A stretch of 15,391 nucleotides of DNA from Helicobacteraceae bacterium (lineage in GTDB: Bacteria; Campylobacterota; Campylobacteria; Campylobacterales; Sulfurimonadaceae), in the NCBI GenBank assembly GCA_027081565.1, contig JALWKG010000199.1, positions 1 to 15,391 on the forward strand, read 5' to 3'. Below, piece by piece: positions 1-6,447 of the stretch. Every line of letters starts with the position of its first letter. The stretch's first letter is position 1. The position numbers were made by a program, and so were the translations under genes. The notes beneath the pieces were generated by a model. The model saw only the letters and a program-made list of their open reading frames with translations. It made no database searches and was not told the origin of the DNA.

Positions 1-458
1 GGAAGGTGTGGTCCACGACAAAGGTCTTCAAACTCACCTTGCTTGTAGATAGAGATCTTCTCATCAGGAATACGTTTCATCACTTCTAATTTCAAGTGAT
101 CATCAGCAAACTTCTCTTTTGCTTCGTACATAGTGATCTCATAACGCTCTATCGGGAACTTCTTTTTAGCAAAACCGATCATCGCTTTTTCGATCTTTTT
201 AAGGTCACCCTCGCCGATCTCTTCTTTGGTCTTAAAGTCGTAGTAGAAGCCCTCTTTGACCACAGGTCCTACATAGAACTCTGCGTCAGGGTAGAGAGAC
301 TTAATAGCCTGTGCCATTAGGTGGGCAGTAGAGTGACGTAGTACCTCTAAAGACTCAGGAGAGTTATCCAGCTCGATCTCTTCTCCCGTGATCCCTTGGG
401 CTTCGGCAGTTAAAAGGTCGATGACCTCGTCGTTGTGTTTTATAGCGATTGCGCTCAT
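1..458 (-). CDS. thrS: Threonyl-tRNA synthetase, N-terminal part (partial, runs off the window)
   Basis: Charges tRNA-Thr with threonine in the cytoplasm; only the first about 152 residues are present. The editing (second-site) domain is visible: HSTAH at residues 42-46 matches the HxxxH motif that hydrolyses mischarged Ser-tRNA, followed by VGPVVKEGFYYDF and, at the window edge, DLCRGPH with the editing-site cysteine. Only about 40 residues precede HSTAH, whereas E. coli ThrRS has about 72, so the usual N-terminal TGS domain is absent; I recall the same short form in Helicobacter and Campylobacter. The ATG start is preceded by AAGAGG seven bases upstream. It is divergent from the SQR-like gene. 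A possible -10 (TAAAAT, 533-538 on this strand) would give a leader of about 70 bases. The catalytic domain lies outside the window. Identification is secure. Confidence 0.95.
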   Translation of the reverse strand, partial: MSAIAIKHNDEVIDLLTAEAQGITGEEIELDNSPESLEVLRHSTAHLMAQAIKSLYPDAEFYVGPVVKEGFYYDFKTKEEIGEGDLKKIEKAMIGFAKKKFPIERYEITMYEAKEKFADDHLKLEVMKRIPDEKISIYKQGEFEDLCRGPHL

Positions 459-662
459 AGTTCATCCTCTTTTCAAGGCACCCACCACTACAATAGGCAG
501 AGTGTACATTGAAGATTATTTTTGTTTGCGCGATTTTAGCTAAAAAGAACCTTGTTTTGTGTAAAAGATTGTCATATCTACTTACTAACCTCTAATATCA
601 CTTTTTTATTACACTGCTACTCCTTTATCCTAAGATATTCATTGTTTTTAATAGATATACGT

Positions 663-668
663 TAAAAT
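663..668 (+). promoter_or_regulatory. Possible -10 box of the SQR-like gene
   Basis: TAAAAT lies 29 bases before the ATG at 698, in an AT-rich divergent intergenic region. No convincing -35 box is seen, which is common in Campylobacterota. This is a one-box call and could be chance in AT-rich DNA. Confidence 0.3.
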
Positions 669-697
669 GAAACCATTACAATAAAAGGTCGCTCCTA

Positions 698-2146
698 ATG
701 GACACTAACAAACTAAATGAACTTCTTAAAAAAACAAACTCTTCTGAGATGTTGTCACGACGTGACGCTATAAAATTAATGGGTATCTCTCCTATTGCGG
801 CAGGTGTCCTTGCCTCTACATCATCAAGCACAATCACCTCTGTTAAAGCTGCCGATGTTACAGGAAAGATCGTGATTGTTGGTGGTGGTGCCGGTGCTAT
901 CATGGCACTAGCACGCCTTCATAGAGGAATTAGCAACCCTGACATCACGATCATCGCACCTAATGAGCTTCATATCTATCAACCCGGTCAAGTCTTCCAG
1001 GCAGCAGGACTTTATACCCATGATGATCTTATCAAGAAAAATAGTGATTTTATCCCAGATGATGTCACTTGGATCAAAGATCAAGTCGAAAGTTTTGACC
1101 CTGAAAACAACACGCTGCTTACACGTGGTGAGCAGACTGTTAACTATGACTATCTTGTTGTTGCTACCGGTATAGATTACCACTACGACTGGATCAGAGG
1201 TCTTAAAGAAGAGGACATAGGGACTAAAGGTATTTCCAGTGTCTATCTTAACAACTTTGAAAAAGGAACAACCGATGGTGGTTCTATAACTTGGGACTGG
1301 TTTAATGCCCTCAAACAAGCTTCGGCGACTAATATCCAGAAACCTCGTGTTATCTATACCCAACCTGCTACCCCGATAAAATGTGGTGGTGCCCCACAAA
1401 AGATCCTCTACCTCTCTGCAGATCATCTTAAAAAATCAGGCCTTTCTGCTGACTACACCTTCGCCACTTCCGGTGGAAGACTTTTCGGTCTTAAAGAGAT
1501 CGCAGACTCTCTAGGTGAAGTTCAAAAGCGTTACGACACGATTACTAACAAATTCAAGCATAACCTTATAGCGATAGACAAGTATGCAAAGATCGCAACA
1601 TTTGAGCACACCTATGAGGTTAAAGGTGAATATGATGAAGAGCTGGAAGAGTATGACACCACTACCAAACGTGAGATCGTTGAACTAGAGTATGACTTCA
1701 TCCACATTGTTCCACCAATGAGCGCTGCAAAAGCTGTTCATGAGTCACTACTAGGATGGCAAAAAGGAACCGCAAAAGGGTGGTTAGAAGTAGACAAAGA
1801 GACCCTACAACACCGCCGTTTTAAAAATGTCTTTGGTATTGGTGATGTGTGTGGTATCCCTATGGGTAAGACAGGCGGAAGTGCACGACACCACGCACCG
1901 ATTATGGTCTCTAACCTCCTTGCTGAAATGCAAAAAAAGAGTTTGACTGAGAAGTTCGATGGTTACACTGTCTGTCCGCTAAAAGTGGGATATGGTGAAA
2001 TCGTAATGGCCGAGTTCAACTATGATGGACTTGCACCATCTATTCCATTCTTGGCACCTGAAAACCCTAGCCGCCTATGGTGGTTCTTTGACTTGCACAT
2101 GCTAAAATCAATGTACTGGTACCTAATGATGAGAGGTCTGATGTAA
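698..2146 (+). CDS. Sulfide:quinone oxidoreductase-like FAD protein with Tat signal
   Basis: Likely oxidises sulfide to polysulfide/sulfur and passes electrons to quinone at the periplasmic face of the inner membrane. The 482-residue protein has a twin-arginine signal (SRRDAIKLMG, R21-R22, then a hydrophobic stretch to AKA-like AA at 51-52), an FAD-binding VGGGAGA at 61-67, a second FAD contact VVATG at 154-158, and KCGGAPQK at 228-235 with C229, equivalent to a redox cysteine of SQR. GIGDVCGIPMGKTGGSARH (380-398) holds C385 and the FAD-tail site. The C-terminus (about 459-482, rich in W, Y and M) resembles the amphipathic membrane anchor of SQRs. C426 is a third late cysteine. An acidic insert lies at about 308-331. 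AAGG precedes the ATG by about nine bases. FccB (flavocytochrome c sulfide dehydrogenase) is an alternative, but no cytochrome partner gene is adjacent. The SQR superfamily is firm; the exact SQR type is not. Confidence 0.85.
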   Translation: MDTNKLNELLKKTNSSEMLSRRDAIKLMGISPIAAGVLASTSSSTITSVKAADVTGKIVIVGGGAGAIMALARLHRGISNPDITIIAPNELHIYQPGQVFQAAGLYTHDDLIKKNSDFIPDDVTWIKDQVESFDPENNTLLTRGEQTVNYDYLVVATGIDYHYDWIRGLKEEDIGTKGISSVYLNNFEKGTTDGGSITWDWFNALKQASATNIQKPRVIYTQPATPIKCGGAPQKILYLSADHLKKSGLSADYTFATSGGRLFGLKEIADSLGEVQKRYDTITNKFKHNLIAIDKYAKIATFEHTYEVKGEYDEELEEYDTTTKREIVELEYDFIHIVPPMSAAKAVHESLLGWQKGTAKGWLEVDKETLQHRRFKNVFGIGDVCGIPMGKTGGSARHHAPIMVSNLLAEMQKKSLTEKFDGYTVCPLKVGYGEIVMAEFNYDGLAPSIPFLAPENPSRLWWFFDLHMLKSMYWYLMMRGLM

Positions 2147-2152
2147 GAACCC

Positions 2153-2234
2153 GTGAAGAAAAAGCCAACTGCTTGGCTTTTTTAGGGTTCGGACCAAAGG
2201 GAGATATGCTGAAGGCATCGACCGACGGAGCCAA
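2153..2234. repeat. Tandem intergenic module, copy 1 (terminator plus hairpin unit)
   Basis: First of two similar units behind the SQR-like gene. The order is: A-tract, GCCAA-CTGC-TTGGC, T-tract, AGGGTTCGGACCA, an imperfect inner hairpin closed by ATGC/GCAT (2215-2227), then CGACGGAGCCAA. GGTTC and GAGCC can pair to close the unit. Copy 2 (2256-2335) has the same plan, with 22 identical bases over 2156-2177 and a near-identical stretch to GGACCA, but a different inner stem sequence that still pairs. Confidence 0.75.
2159..2183 (+). terminator. Rho-independent terminator of the SQR-like gene
   Basis: A ten-base-pair inverted repeat (AAAAAGCCAA / TTGGCTTTTT, loop CTGC) starts 12 bases after the stop codon and ends in a run of T. 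The A-tract on the 5' side makes it symmetrical, so it could act in both directions. Confidence 0.8.
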
Positions 2235-2255
2235 GATACGAAGTATCGCTCAAAC

Positions 2256-2335
2256 GTTAAGAAAAAGCCAACTGCTTGGCCTTTTTAGGGTTCGGACCAT
2301 AGGTTGATGTACGAAGTACCAATCGGCGGAGCCAA
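2256..2335. repeat. Tandem intergenic module, copy 2
   Basis: Second unit, 21 bases after copy 1. It keeps AAGAAAAAGCCAACTGCTTG, TTTTTAGGGTTCGGACCA and CGGAGCCAA. Its inner hairpin is GTAC-GAA-GTAC (2309-2319), extended by GGTTG/CAATC with an AT bulge on the 5' side. In copy 1 the same stem is ATGC/GCAT, also after an AT. The short hairpin GATAC-GAA-GTATC (2235-2247) between the copies shares TACGAAGTA with copy 2. Confidence 0.75.
2262..2286 (+). terminator. Second terminator-like hairpin, in repeat copy 2
   Basis: GCCAA-CTGC-TTGGC flanked by five A on the left and C plus five T on the right; it differs from the first terminator by one T-to-C change. No gene ends directly before it on either strand, so it may be a duplicated back-up terminator rather than a gene-specific one. 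Confidence 0.55.
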
Positions 2336-2444
2336 TAACTTTTTAATACGCTCTATTCTTTCCATAAATTTTAATTCTTCTACTCTTTAAACTTCTTTTA
2401 TTACTTCTAAGCAATAGTGTTCAACTTTTTTTCTCTGCTTCTTG

Positions 2445-2450
2445 TATAAA
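2445..2450 (+). promoter_or_regulatory. Possible -10 box for a non-coding transcript
   Basis: TATAAA preceded by TTG and a T-rich stretch, with TTCAAC at 2420-2425 as a poor -35 (19-base spacer). Transcription would start near 2457, just before a strong hairpin at 2461-2489. No reading frame follows, so this would be the promoter of an untranslated RNA. Weak evidence alone. Confidence 0.3.
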
Positions 2451-2456
2451 ACTTTA

Positions 2457-2790
2457 CTCTCATAAACCTGACATTCAGTCAGCTTTATGGGAGATATCCT
2501 TGAGGAAAAAGAGAGAGTACAATACCCTTCGGCTCTATGATCTATTATGATTAACTAACCTTTTGGCTTCCGGGCTAATTGGCGGTTGAACGCCAATATT
2601 TGTTGGAACTCCAAATTAATAGACAATAGCGAGTGCTTGAAAATTCGACAGCAACGCGCATCGAAAATAGTGTGGCATAAAAGTTTTAGATGTGGTGGGA
2701 GTTGTGCCGGAGGTGAACCCGATAGCGCACTAGTGTGCGTGGAGAGGTGAACTCCGGTGCAAATCGCGCCGCAGCTAGAACTTTTATTTT
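2457..2790 (+). ncRNA. Candidate structured non-coding RNA, family not recognised
   Basis: The last 330 bases of the gene-free stretch 2147-2788 hold a series of hairpins and no credible coding frame. (1) 2461-2489: CATAAA-c-CTGAC, loop ATTCA, GTCAG-c-TTTATG. (2) 2578-2597: ATTGGCG, loop GTTGAA, CGCCAAT. (3) about 2630-2663: CGA-GUGC-UUG with CAA-c-GCGC-a-UCG. (4) 2677-2787: a long rod whose outer 13-base stem is ATAAAAGTTTTAG/CTAGAACTTTTAT (one G-U), then TGTGGTG/CGCCGCA, then GTGCCGGAG/CTCCGGTGC, capped by CGCAC-TAGT-GTGCG. The plus-strand 3' end is U-rich (TTTTATTTT), as for a terminated transcript. The rod abuts the prfA stop codon on the opposite strand. I find no hallmark motifs of RNase P, tmRNA, 6S or SRP RNA. 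Strand, ends and function are inference; a decayed mobile element is an alternative. Confidence 0.4.
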
Positions 2791-3859
2791 AGGAGAGGCC
2801 TGCGGCTTCCATACTTCTCATTTGAGCATCTGTTATCAGTGGATCAATGATCTCATCCAACAGACCACCCTGCATGATCTCATTCAAACGGTACAGAGTC
2901 AGAGTAATACGGTGGTCTGAGATACGGTTTTGTGGGTAGTTGTAGGTACGAATACGTCCACTACGGTCACCCGTTCCGACCTGCTCATTACGCGCCGCAC
3001 TGTCTTTTTTCTGTGCCTCTTGAAGTTCAAGATCATAAAGACGGGCTTTGAGTACTTTCATTGCCTTGTCTTTATTTTTATGCTGTGATTTTTGATCTTG
3101 GTTGGTGACTACCAGACCCGTTGGCAAGTGTGTTATACGTACTGCCGAGTCTGTTGTATTCACCGACTGTCCACCATTACCCGAAGCACGCATAACATCA
3201 ATTTTAAGATCTGTAGGATCGATCTCAACTTCAACATCATCAACTTCCGGCATAACCGCAACAGTGATCGCAGAGGTGTGAACACGTCCTTGAGACTCTG
3301 TTGCCGGTACACGTTGAACACGGTGGGTACCACCCTCATATTTTAGACGGCTATAAACCTGTTCACCCTTAATAAGGGCGATGATCTCTTTATAGCCACC
3401 GGCATCTGAGGGACTGGTACTCATGAGCTCTATTTTCCATCCCTTAAGATCTGCATAGCGCTGATAAGCGGCAAACAGGTCACCCACAAAAAGAGCGGCT
3501 TCATCACCACCTGTACCGGCACGAAGCTCAACGATGATATTACGTTCATCATTAGGATCTTTAGGTACAAGAAGGACTTTGATCTCTTCTTCGATTACAG
3601 GAACCTGAGGTTCAAGTTCACGCAACTCTTCTTTAGCCATCTCAGCCATCTCAGCATCAGACAACATCTCTTTGTTATCATCGATCTCTTGAAGTAGTGC
3701 TCTGTATTCGTTGGTTTTTTCTACGAGGGGAAGGAGTCCAGATTGCTCTTTGGAGAGCTCTGTCATTCTTGTGATGTCTGAGGCTACATCTGGTGAGCTG
3801 AGAAGCTCAGTCAGTTCATTGTAACGGTTCAGAACAGGGGTTAGTTTATCTGCTAACAT
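2789..3859 (-). CDS. prfA: Peptide chain release factor 1
   Basis: Recognises UAA and UAG in the ribosomal A site and triggers release of the finished protein. All 356 residues are present, the normal RF1 length. The N-terminal coiled-coil domain (about 1-100) is followed by the GTGGDEAALF core at about 115-124, the codon-reading PAT tripeptide at 185-187 (the RF1-type PxT motif, as opposed to SPF of RF2), and the catalytic GGQ at 229-231 with the flanking SGNGGQSVNTTDSAVR context. It starts 17 bases after the rpsT stop codon, so the two are very likely cotranscribed. Its own Shine-Dalgarno is poor: the nearest GGA is about 14 bases before the ATG, next to the rpsT stop, which suggests translational dependence on rpsT. 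A long inverted repeat begins at its stop codon but has no T-tract on this strand. Confidence 0.98.
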   Translation of the reverse strand: MLADKLTPVLNRYNELTELLSSPDVASDITRMTELSKEQSGLLPLVEKTNEYRALLQEIDDNKEMLSDAEMAEMAKEELRELEPQVPVIEEEIKVLLVPKDPNDERNIIVELRAGTGGDEAALFVGDLFAAYQRYADLKGWKIELMSTSPSDAGGYKEIIALIKGEQVYSRLKYEGGTHRVQRVPATESQGRVHTSAITVAVMPEVDDVEVEIDPTDLKIDVMRASGNGGQSVNTTDSAVRITHLPTGLVVTNQDQKSQHKNKDKAMKVLKARLYDLELQEAQKKDSAARNEQVGTGDRSGRIRTYNYPQNRISDHRITLTLYRLNEIMQGGLLDEIIDPLITDAQMRSMEAAGLS

Positions 3860-3876
3860 TAAGAGTCAAGCTATCC

Positions 3877-4137
3877 TTAGATAGCGTTAACAGCTTTGTT
3901 AAGACGGCTTACTTTACGAGCAGCAGTCTCTTTTTTCAAGATGCCTTTCGAAACGAACTTATGAATCTGCTGATTAGCGATCTTGAATGCTGCTTCTGCT
4001 TCTTCTTTGTTGCCTGCTTCAATAGCAGTACGAACTGTTTTAACAATGTTTTTTAAACGTGTGCGATAGAATCTGTTGCGCTCAGTACGTGTTTCAGTCT
4101 GGCGGATTCTTTTCAATGCTGACTTATGGTTTGCCAT
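3877..4137 (-). CDS. rpsT: 30S ribosomal protein S20
   Basis: Primary 16S rRNA-binding protein of the small subunit. The 86-residue product starts MANHKSALKRIRQ, the classic S20 N-terminus, and is Lys/Arg-rich and helical throughout, ending ETAARKVSRLNKAVNAI. An in-frame ATG two codons upstream (4143) lies only two bases from AAGGA, while the chosen ATG lies eight bases from it, so 4137 is the start. It is the first gene of an rpsT-prfA pair. An inverted repeat at 4162-4187 sits just upstream, where the 5' leader should be; S20 synthesis is autoregulated in E. coli, but whether this repeat is involved is unknown. Confidence 0.98.
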   Translation of the reverse strand: MANHKSALKRIRQTETRTERNRFYRTRLKNIVKTVRTAIEAGNKEEAEAAFKIANQQIHKFVSKGILKKETAARKVSRLNKAVNAI

Positions 4138-4161
4138 GTGCATTATCCTTGTTATAATAAA

Positions 4162-4187
4162 ATTTGAGATAGAATGCTATCTTAAAT
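4162..4187. promoter_or_regulatory. Inverted repeat between rpsT and glmM
   Basis: ATTT-g-AGATAG-aatg-CTATCT-t-AAAT forms a stem of ten Watson-Crick pairs plus one G-T. It lies 25 bases upstream of the rpsT start and 61 bases upstream of glmM. In an rpsT transcript it would be a leader hairpin with one A-C mismatch; as DNA it could be an operator shared by the divergent genes. No clear -10 pair can be assigned here because the region is almost all A and T. Confidence 0.45.
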
Positions 4188-4248
4188 ATAATAAAAAGCA
4201 AGTTAAACAAATACTAAATTATTATTAATCCTAAAACGGAGTGTGAAA

Positions 4249-5589
4249 ATGAAATTATTTGGAACCGATGGTGTTCGTGGAGAGGCCGGTACATTCTTAA
4301 CCGCGTCCCTCGCCATGAAGGTCGCTATGGCCGCAGGTATCTATTTTAAAGACGGTGCAAAAACCAACAAAATATTAATAGGTAAAGACACCCGTCGTAG
4401 TGGGTATATGATAGAAAACGCTATTGTAAGTGGACTGACTGCTGTAGGTTACGATGTGATTGAAATTGGACCTATGCCAACGCCAGCTATCGCTTTTTTA
4501 ACAGAGAACATGCGTTGTGACGCCGGAATCATGATCTCTGCGAGTCATAACTCTTTTGAAGATAATGGCATAAAGTTCTTTGATAGTCACGGTAATAAGT
4601 TTTCAGAAAAGATCGAAGCACAGATCGAAGCGATCGCTCGTGATGAAGCCCAATTAAATGCAGCCGCCGTTACGGGTAAAAAAATCGGTAAAGCAAAGCG
4701 CATCGATGATGTTATCGGCCGTTATATCGTACATCTTAAAAACTCATTTTCTAAAAATAGCTCCCTGCAAGGTCTCCGTATCGTTTTGGACACAGCCAAT
4801 GGTGCAGGTTATAAAGTAGGACCAACCGTCTTGGAAGAGTTGGGTGCAGAGGTGATCGTTCTTCATGACAAGCCTGATGGTTTTAACATCAACGAAGGGT
4901 GCGGTGCACTTCATCCTAAAGATGTTCAAAAAGCAGTCGTCGAGTACCGTGCGGACATCGGTTTTGGACTCGATGGAGATGCTGACCGTCTGGTTGTCAT
5001 CGATGAAAAAGGAGAAGTGGTCGATGGAGACCAACTCTTAGGTGCACTTGGACTTTATCTTAAAGAGAGTGGGCAGCTCAAAGGTAACGGCATCGTCTCT
5101 ACTGTTATGAGCAACCAAGGTCTTGAAGACTTTATGAATGCAAACGACCTGACACTTCACCGCTCCAATGTAGGAGACAAATATGTGTTAGAGATCATGA
5201 ACCGTGAAGGCATAAACTTTGGTGGCGAGCAGAGCGGTCATGTCATCATGCATGACTATGCCAAGACAGGAGACGGTCTGGTCTCTGCACTCCAGACCTT
5301 GGCACTGGTGATCAACAGTAAGAAAAAAGCTTCTGAAGTATTGCGTCCCTTTAGCCTCTACCCACAGAAACTGGTCAACCTCAATATCAGTGAAAAAAAA
5401 CCTCTAGATTCCATAGAAGGTCTATCTGAGAAATATGCTGTCTTGGACACAGCCAAGATCCGTCACCTAGTGCGTTACTCTGGAACCGAAAACAAACTTC
5501 GGGTTCTGCTTGAGGGTAAAAATGCTCAGGAGATGGAAGCCGCAATGCTCGACCTTACAGACTTTTTCAAGAAAGCACTCAATGGTTAA
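4249..5589 (+). CDS. glmM: Phosphoglucosamine mutase
   Basis: Converts glucosamine-6-phosphate to glucosamine-1-phosphate, an early step to UDP-GlcNAc for peptidoglycan and LPS, in the cytoplasm. The 446-residue protein has the N-terminal KLFGTDGVRG signature, the catalytic phosphoserine loop ISASHNS (S99 with this start), the Mg-binding DGDADR (242-247), the sugar-binding GGEQSGH (325-331) and the C-terminal phosphate-binding RYSGTEN (409-415). All four mutase domains are therefore intact. A GTG two codons upstream is rejected because GGAG (4238-4241) would lie one base from it, while it is seven bases from the ATG. The gene is divergent from rpsT and overlaps lspA by 8 bases (ATGGTTAA), implying coupled translation. 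The order lspA-glmM-rpsT-prfA also occurs in H. pylori (HP0074-HP0077). Confidence 0.98.
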   Translation: MKLFGTDGVRGEAGTFLTASLAMKVAMAAGIYFKDGAKTNKILIGKDTRRSGYMIENAIVSGLTAVGYDVIEIGPMPTPAIAFLTENMRCDAGIMISASHNSFEDNGIKFFDSHGNKFSEKIEAQIEAIARDEAQLNAAAVTGKKIGKAKRIDDVIGRYIVHLKNSFSKNSSLQGLRIVLDTANGAGYKVGPTVLEELGAEVIVLHDKPDGFNINEGCGALHPKDVQKAVVEYRADIGFGLDGDADRLVVIDEKGEVVDGDQLLGALGLYLKESGQLKGNGIVSTVMSNQGLEDFMNANDLTLHRSNVGDKYVLEIMNREGINFGGEQSGHVIMHDYAKTGDGLVSALQTLALVINSKKKASEVLRPFSLYPQKLVNLNISEKKPLDSIEGLSEKYAVLDTAKIRHLVRYSGTENKLRVLLEGKNAQEMEAAMLDLTDFFKKALNG

Positions 5590-6100
5590 GGCACTTCTAG
5601 TCTTAACCCTCTCGCTTATCGGTATTTTTATCGTTGACCAGGGTATAAAAGAGTACTTTATCTTAAAAGCTATGGAGATCTCTGGACTGCCACAAGATGC
5701 ACTTTACCATAGAGCCGTCGATGTGTATGAGACCAGCTGTATCAACATGCGTCTGATCTTTAACTACGGTGTAGCCTTCTCGATGCTCTCTTTTTTACAA
5801 GAGAACCTCAAATGGCTGCAACTCATTATGATCACCGGTGTCTTAGCCTACATCATTAACCTCAAAAAGCTCTGCTATATGATCCCTGCCGGTATTTTGG
5901 TTGGAGCAGGTCTCTCCAATGTCTATGACCGTTTCAACCATGGTGGTGTTGTAGACTACATCTATTGGCACTGCGGGTTTAACTTTGCGATCTTTAATTT
6001 TGCCGACATGATGATAGACTTGGCTGTTGTATGGATACTCTTTTTAAACTTTAAACCGCAGTTTTGTAAAGAAGAGAAAGATATTGATGCTATAAAATAA
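5582..6100 (+). CDS. lspA: Lipoprotein signal peptidase (signal peptidase II)
   Basis: Inner-membrane aspartic protease that removes the signal peptide from diacylglyceryl-modified prolipoproteins. The 172-residue protein has four hydrophobic segments (about 4-18, 78-92, 97-113, 138-156). The family motifs are clear: FNYGVAFS (60-67), GAGLSNVYDRFNHGGVVDY (108-126) with catalytic D125, and FNFADMMID (138-146) with catalytic D142; D19 near the N-terminus is the conserved VDQ aspartate. The ATG inside the glmM end gives a typical LspA N-terminus; a start further upstream in the same frame would add a charged 24-residue extension read from glmM. It overlaps glmM by 8 bases and is probably the last gene of that operon. 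Confidence 0.96.
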   Translation: MVKALLVLTLSLIGIFIVDQGIKEYFILKAMEISGLPQDALYHRAVDVYETSCINMRLIFNYGVAFSMLSFLQENLKWLQLIMITGVLAYIINLKKLCYMIPAGILVGAGLSNVYDRFNHGGVVDYIYWHCGFNFAIFNFADMMIDLAVVWILFLNFKPQFCKEEKDIDAIK

Positions 6101-6108
6101 CTTTTATT

Positions 6109-6138
6109 AGGCTTTCTAAAATCATTTTAAGTAAGCCT
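6109..6138. repeat. Inverted repeat after lspA
   Basis: AGGCTT and AAGCCT flank TAAAAT-c-ATTTTA, giving a 30-base near-palindrome with a small asymmetry (tC against aGt). It lies 8 bases after the lspA stop. There is no T-tract on the plus strand, so it is not a classical terminator, but it could slow polymerase or protect the 3' end of the glmM-lspA message. Confidence 0.5.
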
Positions 6139-6142
6139 GGTG

Positions 6143-6148
6143 TATGAT
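6143..6148 (+). promoter_or_regulatory. Possible -10 box of tRNA-Val
   Basis: TATGAT directly preceded by TG, 20 bases before the first tRNA base, which would give a start about 12-13 bases upstream of the mature 5' end. No clear -35 box. Confidence 0.4.
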
Positions 6149-6167
6149 TCCCATCTCCAACACCAAT

Positions 6168-6243
6168 GCTTCGTTAACTCAGTTGGTAGAGTGTTACCTC
6201 GACAAGGTAAAAGTCACTGGTTCGAATCCAGTACGAAGCACCA
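6168..6243 (+). tRNA. tRNA-Val (anticodon GAC)
   Basis: A full cloverleaf can be drawn. Acceptor GCTTCGT pairs with ACGAAGC; D-arm ACTC-AGTTGGTA-GAGT; anticodon arm TTACC-TCGACAA-GGTAA with anticodon GAC, reading GUC and GUU; variable loop AAGTC; T-arm ACTGG-TTCGAAT-CCAGT; discriminator A. The CCA end is encoded (6241-6243). It stands alone on the plus strand with its own probable promoter. The following 200 bases (6244-6443) hold no gene, only a short perfect hairpin TGAAGA-AGC-TCTTCA (6353-6367) and the repeat behind the RND gene. Confidence 0.98.
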
Positions 6244-6425
6244 TTATTCAACTTAAACCTTCAAAACTCTTTTTTCATACACAAATTTCAAATTCTAAAA
6301 GCAGATGTAATTTCTACTTAAACCTAGCCACCCCATTAGCGACGTATCTTACTGAAGAAGCTCTTCAAGGGCAATAGCTCACTCTATTTTGACCTGTTTT
6401 TAAAACTGGTGATTATTACAATACT

Positions 6426-6447
6426 TTAGAGGATTGTGCACCTCTAA
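6426..6447 (-). terminator. Hairpin at the end of the RND permease gene
   Basis: TTAGAGG and CCTCTAA (eight-base loop) overlap the stop codon of the permease gene. The stem is short, and what follows on this strand (AGTATTGTAAT) is not a real T-tract, so it is a weak terminator or a processing hairpin for the mla operon message. Confidence 0.4.

Noticed and set aside
2700..2791. Resemblance to a cobalamin riboswitch core (GGTGAACTCCGGTGCAAATC followed by CCGCAGC).
   Set aside because: The 5' paired region, the conserved GCCACUG part and the 3' B12-box partner are missing, and the sequence runs straight into the end of prfA on the other strand with no plus-strand gene to control.
2735..2920. 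A 61-codon plus-strand reading frame over the structured region and the end of prfA.
   Set aside because: Two thirds of it is the antisense of prfA, the rest is inside the long inverted repeat, and it has no convincing protein features.
6144..6377. A 77-codon plus-strand frame over tRNA-Val.
   Set aside because: It reads through the tRNA and its ATG lies within the probable -10 box of the tRNA promoter.
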